From a virus: 64,000 nucleotides of DNA. Below, piece after piece: positions 1-6,744 of this stretch. The stretch is taken from positions 23,452 to 87,451 of IMG/VR virus record IMGVR_UViG_3300037502_000580; one strand, given 5' to 3'. A program made the position numbers and the translations under genes. The notes under the pieces were generated by a model. That model was not told the DNA's origin. It searched no databases and worked only from the letters and a program-made list of their open reading frames with translations. How positions within the stretch are numbered: the first letter of the stretch is position 1; every line of letters begins with the position of its first letter.

Positions 1-279
1 TATCAATTTCAGGCTAGAAGAGGAAAGGCATTTTTTAGTTTCTATGTCATAAAGGGAGCCGGTGATGGCATCCATAAGGAAAGTCTTTTTGCTGGGGTCT
101 GTGCCAATGTATACCGGCGTCATTATTCTTTCCCCCATGGTAGTTGTCCCAATCAAAAGTTGATGATCGCGTATCCACTCTTTTTTCTTGGACGTAATTC
201 CGTTGGGTGCAAAATAATCGAGACTGTAAAGATTGTGGGAATCAGCGATTCTTATGGGCACATCACTTGTGATCTTCAT
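1..279 (-). CDS. Hypothetical protein, 3' part outside window
   Basis: The reading frame opens at an ATG at 279 and stays open for 93 codons to the window edge, so the C terminus is missing. The start overlaps the stop of the upstream gene as ATGA, and GGGGAAG lies before it. The N terminus begins MKITSDVPIRIADSHNLYSL. No family is recognised. It is the last visible gene of the leftmost unit, which runs from the promoter-like element near 2800 off the left edge. Confidence 0.6.
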   Translation of the reverse strand, partial: MKITSDVPIRIADSHNLYSLDYFAPNGITSKKKEWIRDHQLLIGTTTMGERIMTPVYIGTDPSKKTFLMDAITGSLYDIETKKCLSSSSLKLI

Positions 280-488
280 GTGTTCTTCCCCTTTGAAAAA
301 ACTTCTTTGCGTAACTTGTCGTACTCATCTTGTAAATCTGCTATCCAATCCTGAAGAATATCTAACCCGACCACATCTTTTGGCAAGTTTGGCAATAACC
401 TAACCTGACCTTCTTCTTTATTCATGTCGTAAAACAAACTCCCATGTATTAAGTATTTCTCTGGGTAGCTAAAGCTATGCCTTTTCAT
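276..488 (-). CDS. Hypothetical small protein
   Basis: This encodes about 70 residues beginning MKRHSFSYPEKYLIHGS. The ATG at 488 was chosen because AAGGAGGAG lies just upstream; an earlier in-frame start would add about 17 Arg-rich residues and has no better ribosome site. The gene overlaps both neighbours by a few bases, as do most genes in this unit. The C-terminal half (LQDWIADLQDEYDKLRKEV) looks helical. Function is unknown. Confidence 0.6.
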   Translation of the reverse strand: MKRHSFSYPEKYLIHGSLFYDMNKEEGQVRLLPNLPKDVVGLDILQDWIADLQDEYDKLRKEVFSKGKNT

Positions 489-714
489 TGTTCTTCTCCT
501 CCTTATCTCTACCATCCCACCCTGACTGAAACCCCGCATCCCACGCCTTGGCCCAGGCTATGCACCACAGTTCGTATGAACCATCCAGCGGGAACTTAAA
601 GTCCTCCTTACCTTTCATCATCGCCTTAACATCTTTGCGTCTGATGAACTTATCCCACGCTTGGTCGCGCTCTTTGTTCAGCATGGGTACATCATCAAAT
701 AGTCCTTTGCTCAT
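475..714 (-). CDS. Hypothetical protein
   Basis: A 79-residue, charged and Trp-rich protein (ELWCIAWAKAWDAGFQSGWDGRD). The ATG at 714 overlaps the upstream stop (ATGA), with AAGGGG before it, implying translational coupling. The aromatic A-W-x-A-W-D-A-G-F-x-S-G-W pattern recurs in small proteobacterial phage proteins of unknown role. No membrane segment or catalytic motif is visible. Confidence 0.65.
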   Translation of the reverse strand: MSKGLFDDVPMLNKERDQAWDKFIRRKDVKAMMKGKEDFKFPLDGSYELWCIAWAKAWDAGFQSGWDGRDKEEKNNEKA

Positions 715-1043
715 TTCTCACCCCTTGCTCGGATTGCTTTGGCGCACTCGTCAGAAGCGTCACCTTTCCAAAGAGCTTCATCACTACGACCGGGCCATGA
801 CATTTGTTCACACACCTTCGCACACGCCTCACGCTCATCAGCAACGGCTTTTAACAATACTTTGCCAAAGTTATTTCTCTGACGTACTATTCGCCGCTCA
901 AACTCTTCATTTACTTTCTCTCGCTCATTTTCTGCTATTAGTCTGGCGAACTTCTGTAGGTCAAAATTTGACGCTCCATATGTAGATTTTTTTCTACCAA
1001 TGCCAGCCTTCTCTGCCATCTCAAGGACTTCTTCTCTGTTCAC
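711..1043 (-). CDS. Hypothetical protein with EREACAKVCEQ motif
   Basis: A 110-residue protein that starts at GTG 1043 behind GGAG. It is mostly helical and ends in EREACAKVCEQ plus CAKAIRARGEK. The 'EREAC...C...A.AIRxR' arrangement is common in short early proteins of proteobacterial phages, none with an established activity. The start overlaps the upstream stop by GTGA and the stop overlaps the downstream ATG, so it is a coupled member of the unit. Confidence 0.7.
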   Translation of the reverse strand: MNREEVLEMAEKAGIGRKKSTYGASNFDLQKFARLIAENEREKVNEEFERRIVRQRNNFGKVLLKAVADEREACAKVCEQMSWPGRSDEALWKGDASDECAKAIRARGEK

Positions 1044-1237
1044 GTCGTTCTCCTCTCAATCAGGTTGAACGGGTCATGCCATTTATAAGTCACGGGTACA
1101 ACTTCGTAATACAAAAACATATTGGATGGCCCACGTTTTTTTGCCATCAGTCCTGCCTCGACCTGTCTATCTAAGCGGCTACGGGCGGCTTTGAGCGAGA
1201 TCTTTTTCTTCTTGGCGAAGTCTTTGATGGTCATCAT
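1040..1237 (-). CDS. Small winged-helix-like DNA-binding protein
   Basis: 65 residues. The sequence TIKDFAKKKKISLKAARSRL followed by DRQVEAGLMAKKR fits helix-turn-helix plus wing spacing, with a tail containing YYEVVPVTYKW. Tandem ATGs at 1237 and 1234 are possible starts; the first overlaps the upstream stop. It is one of four tiny winged-helix-like proteins in the window, so it is a candidate regulator of the phage operators. That role is inference only. Confidence 0.6.
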   Translation of the reverse strand: MMTIKDFAKKKKISLKAARSRLDRQVEAGLMAKKRGPSNMFLYYEVVPVTYKWHDPFNLIERRTT

Positions 1238-1551
1238 GTGCCGCGCCCCCTACTGCAAGGCCAGATAGCCTCCAACTTGTTACGAATAAGACTGTCTGCG
1301 GTGTAGTGCCGAGACGCAGGGTTATCTTCTAAATGCTTCTTGATGATGTCCTGCACCTGACCAGAAGTGATGCCGCTAGGTGGGCAGACTGTCACAGTCG
1401 TAAATGTATCGGTCACTCCCATGACGTAACCCAAAGCCAACATCTGACGCATGTTGCTCCCGTTCATATCGGACAAAAGGTTGTTACCAGACATGAACTC
1501 AGCCTGCGCCATTGCTGGCACGAACATCAGACTCAGAAGTAACTTTTTCAT
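1234..1551 (-). CDS. Rap1a/Tai4-like secreted protein
   Basis: About 105 residues with a signal peptide (MKKLLLSLMFVPAMAQA, likely cleaved before E18). The mature domain has GYVMGVTD near 41-48, CPPSGITSGQ near 56-65, a helical KKHLEDNPASRH segment and terminal WPC near 97-99. This order matches the Rap1a/Tai family, whose members neutralise type VI secretion amidase effectors in the periplasm; Cys56 and Cys99 could pair. The ATG at 1551 is preferred because it overlaps the upstream stop and has GGGGAA before it; 1557 is the alternative. A role in protecting the infected cell is inferred. Confidence 0.7.
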   Translation of the reverse strand: MKKLLLSLMFVPAMAQAEFMSGNNLLSDMNGSNMRQMLALGYVMGVTDTFTTVTVCPPSGITSGQVQDIIKKHLEDNPASRHYTADSLIRNKLEAIWPCSRGRGT

Positions 1552-1835
1552 TTCCATTCCCCTATGAGATCCCTACCCTCATCGGTAACTGCAATGTAGT
1601 GACAACGCTCGTCCTGGCCTCTAACCCGAACATCCTTCACGTACTTGCGCCGCTTCAGCCTAGCCACGTACTTATGTGTAGTAGCCTGACTGGAGATCTT
1701 TTCCCGCAAGGCATCGTTGACTAACGTTTGAGTCAGCACCTCTTTGGGGTATGTGGTCATCTGCTCCAAGAGCATCAACTCTTTAAAATCTAACTTCTTT
1801 TCCTTAATGAATTTGAACGCTTGCATCGGTGTCAT
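1548..1835 (-). CDS. Winged-helix (MarR-like) protein
   Basis: 95 residues. A helical N-terminal half (AFKFIKEKKLDFKELMLLEQ) is followed by TLVNDALREKISSQATTHKY, a plausible recognition helix region, then VARLKRRKYVKDVRVRG and a beta-wing ending in ITDEG-like VTDEGRDLIGEWK. This is the MarR/phage replication-initiator-like winged-helix layout. ATG 1835 overlaps the upstream stop (ATGA). The DNA target is unknown; the nearby palindrome array is an obvious candidate but nothing in the sequence proves it. Confidence 0.6.
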   Translation of the reverse strand: MTPMQAFKFIKEKKLDFKELMLLEQMTTYPKEVLTQTLVNDALREKISSQATTHKYVARLKRRKYVKDVRVRGQDERCHYIAVTDEGRDLIGEWK

Positions 1836-2029
1836 TTCAGTAAAACTCCTCTAACGTATCGTTTATTACGGGATACCAGCACATCTTTAACTAACCCGGC
1901 TTTGATTAAGGCCACCATAGCTGCTCGTGCCGTATCGGTAGTGCAATCCATACGCTCTGCAATGTCCCATGCAGTGACCGGGGTCTTGCGGGTACGTAGA
2001 TACGGTAGAAGTTTGTCTGCCACACTCAT
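1832..2029 (-). CDS. Small winged-helix protein
   Basis: 65 residues: LLPYLRTRKTPVTAWDIAER then CTTDTARAAMVALIKAGLVKD and a short wing (VSRNKRYVRGVLLK). This is a minimal winged-helix fold of the kind phages use as transcriptional regulators. The ATG at 2029 is part of a TGATG overlap with the upstream frame, and its stop overlaps the next ATG, so two winged-helix proteins are translationally coupled. Confidence 0.65.
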   Translation of the reverse strand: MSVADKLLPYLRTRKTPVTAWDIAERMDCTTDTARAAMVALIKAGLVKDVLVSRNKRYVRGVLLK

Positions 2030-2148
2030 CAGAACGGTGCCTCTTCACAAGTAACCTTTGTCAGTTTTTGCTTTTCCTGGCTTGCAAAGTACTTCTGGAC
2101 TAGCTTTCTTTCTTCCGGCGTCTTGAAGGGCCAATCCCATCTGTCCAT
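2029..2148 (-). CDS. Possible small protein or frameshifted tail of the 2045-2479 gene
   Basis: A 39-residue frame (MDRWDWPFKTPEERKLVQKY to CEEAPF) lies inside the larger 2045-2479 gene in another frame and ends in the TGATG start of the next gene. Its charged, aromatic composition looks more protein-like than the C-terminal part of the overlapping frame. No good ribosome site precedes its ATG. It may be a separate small gene or the true C terminus of the neighbour after a frameshift. Confidence 0.35.
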   Translation of the reverse strand: MDRWDWPFKTPEERKLVQKYFASQEKQKLTKVTCEEAPF

Positions 2149-2479
2149 CGTAAGGCCCGAGGGGTGCATATGTTGTGGGAAATTTTTCAAGTGGTGGGGC
2201 TTCGCTGTTTCCTGTGATTGCATGTTTAAGCATCGCTTCCTTGAGTCGTGTCCGTTCAACATCTTGGTAGTACTCTCGTATCGCCCAAGACACAAATTTA
2301 GATTCCAATTTCGTAAGTGCCATTTTTGATATGTCTGATCCGTTAGTGGATAACACTCTCCTGCGTATAAAGAACTCAGGCAGGCGACCACTCTCATACA
2401 ACACCCGTAGCTCACCACAAAACAGACTATCTGGCAAGTAGCTAAAGGCTTTTAGTAAAAATTTGACCGGCATTATCAA
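2045..2479 (-). CDS. Hypothetical protein
   Basis: About 144 residues from a TTG at 2479 placed 7 bases after GGAGG; an ATG at 2473 is the alternative. The middle part (ALTKLESKFVSWAIREYYQD then VERTRLKEAMLKHAITG) is a convincing helical segment. The last third is Gly/Lys-rich and less convincing, and a better-looking frame overlaps it (2029-2148). A programmed or mutational frameshift near 2150 is possible. Function is unknown. Confidence 0.5.
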   Translation of the reverse strand: MIMPVKFLLKAFSYLPDSLFCGELRVLYESGRLPEFFIRRRVLSTNGSDISKMALTKLESKFVSWAIREYYQDVERTRLKEAMLKHAITGNSEAPPLEKFPTTYAPLGPYDGQMGLALQDAGRKKASPEVLCKPGKAKTDKGYL

Positions 2480-2509
2480 GTGATCGCCTCCATACTGTTA
2501 GGTTGAGGT

Positions 2510-2719
2510 TTACGCCAGCTTGCGGGGCCGCCCCGGCTTGCGCTTAGCGGGTTTGGCTGGACTTGTCACGTTGTGACGGGCTAATACGTGGGCGAACTCG
2601 TCTTTAGTTACAGGTTGCCATGCTGTTGCCTTGTTAGCTGTACGCACCTGGGTCTCAAGCCCATCGGCGTAGCGGCATAGCGCCTCAATAATGATCTCGT
2701 ATCGCGTCTTTTCATTCAT
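2510..2719 (-). CDS. Small AT-hook-like basic protein
   Basis: 69 residues. The N-terminal helical part (YEIIIEALCRYADGLETQVR) is followed by a basic tail KPAKRKPGRPRKLA, containing an AT-hook-like GRP core flanked by Lys/Arg. AT-hooks bind the minor groove of AT-rich DNA. The palindrome GTCACGTTGTGAC at 2565 lies in the coding region and encodes HNVT. ATG 2719 has GAGAGGATA upstream. It is the first gene after the promoter-like element at 2799-2823. Confidence 0.65.
   Translation of the reverse strand: MNEKTRYEIIIEALCRYADGLETQVRTANKATAWQPVTKDEFAHVLARHNVTSPAKPAKRKPGRPRKLA
2565..2577. promoter_or_regulatory. GTCAC-N3-GTGAC palindrome 1
   Basis: Sequence GTCACGTTGTGAC, inside the AT-hook gene, read as His-Asn-Val-Thr on the minus strand. 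Confidence 0.8.
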
Positions 2720-2774
2720 CTTTTTATCCTCTCAGGGAACTGGTTTCAGGTGTTCATCGCAAAATTTACGCACG

Positions 2775-2799
2775 AAAAAAATCCCAGCGTATAGCTGGG
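2775..2799 (-). terminator. Rho-independent terminator closing the MoxR unit
   Basis: On the minus strand CCCAGC and GCTGGG form a 6-bp stem with a 5-nt loop, followed by seven Ts (read from 2781 down to 2775). It lies after the VRR-NUC gene. The next promoter-like element ends at the outer edge of this stem, so it might also act on newly started transcripts. Confidence 0.75.
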
Positions 2800-2823
2800 A
2801 CTGGGCAGTTTCTGAAAAGTTCC
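2799..2823 (-). promoter_or_regulatory. GGAACTT-N15-GTC promoter-like element P6
   Basis: On the minus strand GGAACTT (2823-2817) is followed after 15 bp by GTC (2801-2799). The operator palindrome at 2824-2836 directly abuts the GGAACTT. It precedes the 2719-to-left-edge gene cluster. The layout matches five other elements in this arm. Confidence 0.55.
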
Positions 2824-2836
2824 GTCACATTGTGAC
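2824..2836. promoter_or_regulatory. GTCAC-N3-GTGAC palindrome 2
   Basis: GTCACATTGTGAC in an intergenic position, touching the -35-like GGAACTT of P6. Confidence 0.85.
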
Positions 2837-2937
2837 GATTAGGCGAATAAAAATAGGTGTGGGGTCAACTCTCTGGAGACACGGAAAATGATCTAACCGT
2901 AAAAGGAAAGCCCCCCACTGCGGGTGTTGTTCGCATG

Positions 2938-3267
2938 TCAACACGTCACCTCCCGCTGGACGCCACCGCTATCAATTCTGTCCAACAACTCAATAAGGTT
3001 TGTTATGTCCTCCCGCACGACGAGAGCCTCGCCCCCGGCATTACGAATATCCTGTAAATGTTTATCCTGCAGGGCTGTAGTTTGCCCCTTACCTGCTTTG
3101 CACTCAATACCTACAAACCTACCCTTGTAGCAAACCAAGATGTCGGGGACGCCTGCATTGCCAAACCCACCAGCAACCGGCATGGCATAGTAAGCGCCCC
3201 GCTCCTTGAGAAGTTTAGTTACTCGGGCTTTGACTTTCGCTTCTGGGGTCAACGAAGTTATCTCCAA
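2938..3267 (-). CDS. VRR-NUC domain nuclease
   Basis: About 109 residues with the compact VRR-NUC fold: a helical N terminus (AKVKARVTKLLKERGAYY), GGFGNAGVPDILVCYKGRFV and the catalytic-type IECKAGKGQTTALQ. The acidic D in GVPD and the E-x-K in ECK are the expected metal and catalytic residues. Phage VRR-NUC proteins act as stand-alone structure-specific nucleases in recombination. No ATG is available: TTG 3267 or TTG 3252 (GGAG 9 bases upstream) must be used, and the gene overlaps the end of its upstream neighbour by up to 53 bases. It is the last gene of the MoxR unit. Confidence 0.8.
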   Translation of the reverse strand: MEITSLTPEAKVKARVTKLLKERGAYYAMPVAGGFGNAGVPDILVCYKGRFVGIECKAGKGQTTALQDKHLQDIRNAGGEALVVREDITNLIELLDRIDSGGVQREVTC

Positions 3268-4174
3268 TCAGCACATACGCATTACACATAGTGCCTTGAA
3301 TCATACCGACACCCGGAACGCTCATGTCTCTGCTTGTCGTGGGTACTATATCTAAGACAGCCATGGAGCCAAGAATATCCGCAGGGAGATTACTTTTCCC
3401 GATAACCTTGTCGAACAAATAGTCTTTGCTACCGTTTGTCACAATGTGACGAACAACTGTGAACTTCTCACCAGGAGACTCGACAACGAGAACGCTGTGC
3501 TTCATAAGTTCTGCACGCGCAGCCTTGGCTTCGTCTATCTTGGCAAAGGCTTCTTCAAAGCAACGCTTGATAGACTTACCCTCAACCGTCTCGATGCCAT
3601 CACCCCCACACAAAAGGCTACGCATGACCCGAGTCTGCGTCTCAGCGTTCATGTAATACAACTTACGCACGAGATTGTCTATCTCACTCTCGCTCTTAGT
3701 GAACTCCGAACTCTTGTCGATGAATGTACTCGCATTACTCTTTAAGTACTCAGCCAGTGAGGACTGTGCTGTCGGTCGAAGCGCGTGAACATACTTATGT
3801 ATAGCGTTCCGATCCAGCGTACGCCTGACATTGAACGGACGACGGGTCTGCACATCGTAGTCAAACCGAATCTGCAACTGTGGTTTTTTCCTCTCGCTAC
3901 CATCGGGCCTGTGAATACAGAAGCCACCAACATCTTTGTACTCACTGAAGATAACGACATCGCTGATGCGTCGCCGGTCTGAATCAAAATTAACACGATC
4001 AAAACTGACACGCACAAAGAACTCATCATTCTTGGGGTGGGTAAGCAATGCCTCCATACCCGTACGCATCAACATGTTCTCCTCTGACACATCAAGGTCT
4101 GGACGCCCAAAGATAGCCCTCACGGTCTGGATAGTAATGGGGCAAATCATTTCCTGCTCGGCTGCTTGTCGCAT
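3215..4174 (-). CDS. Hypothetical protein of the MoxR/VWA cluster
   Basis: 319 residues with no recognised family. A mixed N-terminal region contains DEFFVRVSFDRVNFDSDRRR and FDYDVQTRRPFNVRRTLDR, followed by a helical middle (FEEAFAKIDEAKAARAELMK) and a beta-rich C terminus. ATG 4174 is preceded by AAGGAGTGTCACA, and the start region itself is a one-mismatch copy of the operator (4168-4180). A perfect palindrome at 3438 encodes HIVT. Its position after a DUF3150-like gene suggests a role with the ATPase module, by context only. Confidence 0.65.
   Translation of the reverse strand: MRQAAEQEMICPITIQTVRAIFGRPDLDVSEENMLMRTGMEALLTHPKNDEFFVRVSFDRVNFDSDRRRISDVVIFSEYKDVGGFCIHRPDGSERKKPQLQIRFDYDVQTRRPFNVRRTLDRNAIHKYVHALRPTAQSSLAEYLKSNASTFIDKSSEFTKSESEIDNLVRKLYYMNAETQTRVMRSLLCGGDGIETVEGKSIKRCFEEAFAKIDEAKAARAELMKHSVLVVESPGEKFTVVRHIVTNGSKDYLFDKVIGKSNLPADILGSMAVLDIVPTTSRDMSVPGVGMIQGTMCNAYVLIGDNFVDPRSESQSPSN
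3438..3450. promoter_or_regulatory. GTCAC-N3-GTGAC palindrome 3
   Basis: GTCACAATGTGAC inside the 3215-4174 gene, read as His-Ile-Val-Thr. Confidence 0.8.
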
Positions 4175-4180
4175 TGTGAC
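4168..4180. promoter_or_regulatory. Degenerate operator at a start codon
   Basis: GTCGCATTGTGAC has one mismatch to the arm consensus and covers the ATG of the 3215-4174 gene and the bases between it and AAGGAG. Confidence 0.45.
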
Positions 4181-4185
4181 ACTCC

Positions 4186-5082
4186 TTAGAATGAAAACTT
4201 GTTGATGATGTCGTTGACACGGGCATGCACATCAGTGCGAACCAGCACAGACTCACGAAGATCTTTAGCCGTGATGCCTAGCATGGCCTGCTCCAACTCT
4301 CGGCGTGCCTCCTCCAGTCGTGGGTCGTTCGCAATGTTTAGCGAAGACAGGAGCGCACACATCTCCTGCGTGTTGGTAACGAGCGAGTCACGGAATACTT
4401 TCTTCTCCCCACCATCATCAACAGCCAAACGCTCAGAAAGATGTTTAAGGGTGGTGTGCAGTCTGTCCCACACATCCTGCATCGCCTCCTGCATCTTGGC
4501 CTGGAAGTGCGTCTCGTACTGCGCGGTCAACTCTGCCTGCATCTCGTTGCTCACATCAACACGGAAGTCACCGGACGACGGCAGTGGGTAGTAGTTCACA
4601 TTGAAGTAGAACTTGCGATCCACCTCGGACTGCGTTGGGTACTCGTCTGCGTTAAACATGTCACCGAGTTCAAAGGCAACCGCAGACTTTAGCGTCGGGT
4701 AGACTGTCACAAAGTGACGCTTCAAGTCGTGCAGTTCGGTTAACTTCTCATTGGCTATCGTCACATAGTTCAGATAGTTCTTCATTGGCAGAAGACGGAT
4801 GCCGCTATCCAGCCAGGGTATAGTCTGCGTGTAGTGCCAATTACGAAACGCGCCGACTGCCTTCTTCAGGTCGTCATGCTCTTTGACCCCAGGCAATAAG
4901 TTCTTACTGTAATTACCAGCACGGCTCTTGGCGTTCTTGTTCTGCGCCACCTCCTCAGACACAGCGCGGTCAGTCTTACGGGCCTGCCAGAACCCGATGT
5001 TGAGTTCGACAAGCATTGATTGGTTAATCATTGCGGTTACGTTGCTTGGGTTCAAGCTCATGTTTGTTTGCGTGGTTTGCAT
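4186..5082 (-). CDS. DUF3150-like protein
   Basis: 298 residues. Features are an N-terminal Asn/Thr-rich leader, FWQARKTDRAVSEEVAQNKN, FRNWHYTQTIPWLDSGIRLL then LPMKNYLNYV, a region of helices and an acidic helical C terminus (LEEARRELEQAMLGI). The aromatic W-x-A/G-R and PWxxxGxRLLP arrangement recalls the DUF3150 proteins found beside CobS/MoxR-like ATPases in phages and bacteria; the assignment is from memory and moderate. ATG 5082 follows GGAGAG. An operator at 4706 encodes HFVT. Confidence 0.65.
   Translation of the reverse strand: MQTTQTNMSLNPSNVTAMINQSMLVELNIGFWQARKTDRAVSEEVAQNKNAKSRAGNYSKNLLPGVKEHDDLKKAVGAFRNWHYTQTIPWLDSGIRLLPMKNYLNYVTIANEKLTELHDLKRHFVTVYPTLKSAVAFELGDMFNADEYPTQSEVDRKFYFNVNYYPLPSSGDFRVDVSNEMQAELTAQYETHFQAKMQEAMQDVWDRLHTTLKHLSERLAVDDGGEKKVFRDSLVTNTQEMCALLSSLNIANDPRLEEARRELEQAMLGITAKDLRESVLVRTDVHARVNDIINKFSF
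4706..4718. promoter_or_regulatory. GTCAC-N3-GTGAC palindrome 4
   Basis: GTCACAAAGTGAC inside the DUF3150-like gene, read as His-Phe-Val-Thr. Confidence 0.8.
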
Positions 5083-5096
5083 GGTTCTCTCCAGAG

Positions 5097-6317
5097 TTAA
5101 AGTTTGATTACCTTGCCGGGGAAGTTCCCGACCCTACCTTTACTGCTAATCACCCAGACCGTAGGCGGCATGCCGCTCCAGTCACCTACATCACCAACCT
5201 CTCCATCAGTAAAGATGACCAAAGCCTGACTTGTCACTTTGTGACAGAGCATGTACTCCCTAACGCAACCAACTGTCGTGCCTCCACCTCCTTCCGGTTT
5301 AGTAGACTGCGGGATGCTGTCTATCTGATCTTGCGTATAGATCTCGTGCTTGCACACTGTCGTGTCCCAATACAGCAGATGAATCTTCTCGGGCTGCACT
5401 ATCTTGCAGATGCCCACCAACTCAGAGAGGAACTCGATAAGTTCAGACTGCCCGATAGATCCTGACATGTCAGTGGCAATCGTTATCGACTCCATCGACT
5501 CCGAGATCGATGTTGGCATGTACATGTCCTGAGACACGAACCTTCTGTTAGGACGCCGCCATGACGAGTCACTGCGTGCGGCACATGTTGAGATCATGAA
5601 TTCCCTAAGAAGTTCATACGGGTTAAGTTTAGGTTCCAACAAGTCAGCGAAGTCTCGTTGTCCACCCGAGCCAGCCTCTCCCTTCTTCTTAAGTAAGATC
5701 TCGCCTTGCCGGAGCGCCTGATCAATCTTGCGCTCAACTTCCTTGCGCTCCTCTTCATTCCAAGACTCTGCACTTTGCCAATCGTGTTCATCAAACCCTC
5801 CGCTGTTATCGCCATCACCGTCGTCACCATCATCGCCGTCGTCGCCGTCGTCGTCGCCGTCATCTTCATCTTGTTCCTGCATTAAGATGTCAAAGACTTG
5901 TCGGGCATCCATACCCTCAAACCGCTTGTCCATGCACCCATTCGCAGGCATCTGGGCAACTTCTCCATACGGGTCGTACTTAGTGATCTGCAGGTTGATG
6001 ACATGATCGCAGGCGGCATTGGCGATCTTGGGGTTCTGCTCGTAGAGGTTGCGCCACACCAGCATATGTTTGTAGGCCTTGTGCCAATTCTCATGCAGCA
6101 CCAGGAAGTTCAACTCTTTGTCGGTCAGACTTGTCACAAAGTGACGCCCGTACTGAGTGTTCAGCCCGTCAGTCCGTGCTGTCATCTTGGGGTTGTCCAC
6201 GACCTCGGTCTTGCCAGAGACAAGAATCCCCGACATAAGAATAAACTTCTTATGCGCCATGAGCGTCACATGCGCTCTGTGCAGGCGTTGTTCAGCCGTT
6301 AGTTTTGAAAGATCCAT
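5097..6317 (-). CDS. VWA-like protein with N-terminal metallopeptidase domain (DUF2201-like)
   Basis: 406 residues. The N-terminal domain carries a zinc-peptidase motif HENWH (75-79). A low-complexity Asp/Gly stretch (about 150-170) links to a C-terminal VWA-like domain with a MIDAS DMSGS (283-287), GGGGTT and FTDGE. This matches the CobT/DUF2201 family, which partners MoxR/CobS-type AAA+ ATPases in metal insertion or chaperone-like remodelling. The AAA+ partner lies two genes upstream in the same unit. The start follows GAGGAGATACAG, a leader shared with the next gene upstream. Two operators fall in the coding region (HFVT and HKVT). The phage-specific substrate is unknown. Confidence 0.85.
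   Translation of the reverse strand: MDLSKLTAEQRLHRAHVTLMAHKKFILMSGILVSGKTEVVDNPKMTARTDGLNTQYGRHFVTSLTDKELNFLVLHENWHKAYKHMLVWRNLYEQNPKIANAACDHVINLQITKYDPYGEVAQMPANGCMDKRFEGMDARQVFDILMQEQDEDDGDDDGDDGDDGDDGDGDNSGGFDEHDWQSAESWNEEERKEVERKIDQALRQGEILLKKKGEAGSGGQRDFADLLEPKLNPYELLREFMISTCAARSDSSWRRPNRRFVSQDMYMPTSISESMESITIATDMSGSIGQSELIEFLSELVGICKIVQPEKIHLLYWDTTVCKHEIYTQDQIDSIPQSTKPEGGGGTTVGCVREYMLCHKVTSQALVIFTDGEVGDVGDWSGMPPTVWVISSKGRVGNFPGKVIKL
5233..5245. promoter_or_regulatory. GTCAC-N3-GTGAC palindrome 5
   Basis: GTCACTTTGTGAC in the VWA domain coding region, read as His-Lys-Val-Thr. Confidence 0.8.
6133..6145. promoter_or_regulatory. GTCAC-N3-GTGAC palindrome 6
   Basis: GTCACAAAGTGAC in the metallopeptidase-domain coding region, read as His-Phe-Val-Thr. 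Confidence 0.8.
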
Positions 6318-6331
6318 CTGTATCTCCTCAA

Positions 6332-6724
6332 TTAATTAACACGAAGTATCGTGATCTCAGTTCTGTCTGCATTGAATTCAGTCAGGTAGTTCTTAGACCC
6401 AAACAATCTACGACCCGAATTGCACACGACCGAACGCATAGTGTCTGGGTGGTACTTGCATGGGATAGTCGCTGTCTGCCCAGGCTCAAGCGGGGCGATG
6501 TACTCATTAACATACTCAGACGGCTCACCCCTCTTTGCTTCAGGGTTGCGGGTTGCGACACGCGCAGGCTTCTCCTTCTTTTTCTTCTGCGGTTCGATGA
6601 CCCCATCGGGGTCATGCACGATAACTTCTCCGTCAGCCAGCACGACTTTGAACGAGGCTCCGCTGTTGCGTAGGAAGGCGAGTTGCGTCTCGGTTGCTTT
6701 ACGAACGATGCTTGTGATTGCCAT
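6332..6724 (-). CDS. Hypothetical protein between MoxR and VWA genes
   Basis: 130 residues with no recognised family. It is beta-rich at the N terminus (SFKVVLADGEVIVHDPDG), has a Lys-rich linker (QKKKKEKPARVATR) and a C-terminal part containing IPCKYHPDTMRSVVCNSGRR with two Cys. The start shares the TAATTGAGGAGATACAG leader with the VWA gene, pointing to duplicated translation signals and matched expression. Context suggests an accessory of the ATPase/VWA pair. Confidence 0.65.
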   Translation of the reverse strand: MAITSIVRKATETQLAFLRNSGASFKVVLADGEVIVHDPDGVIEPQKKKKEKPARVATRNPEAKRGEPSEYVNEYIAPLEPGQTATIPCKYHPDTMRSVVCNSGRRLFGSKNYLTEFNADRTEITILRVN

Positions 6725-6744
6725 GACTGTATCTCCTCAATTAG

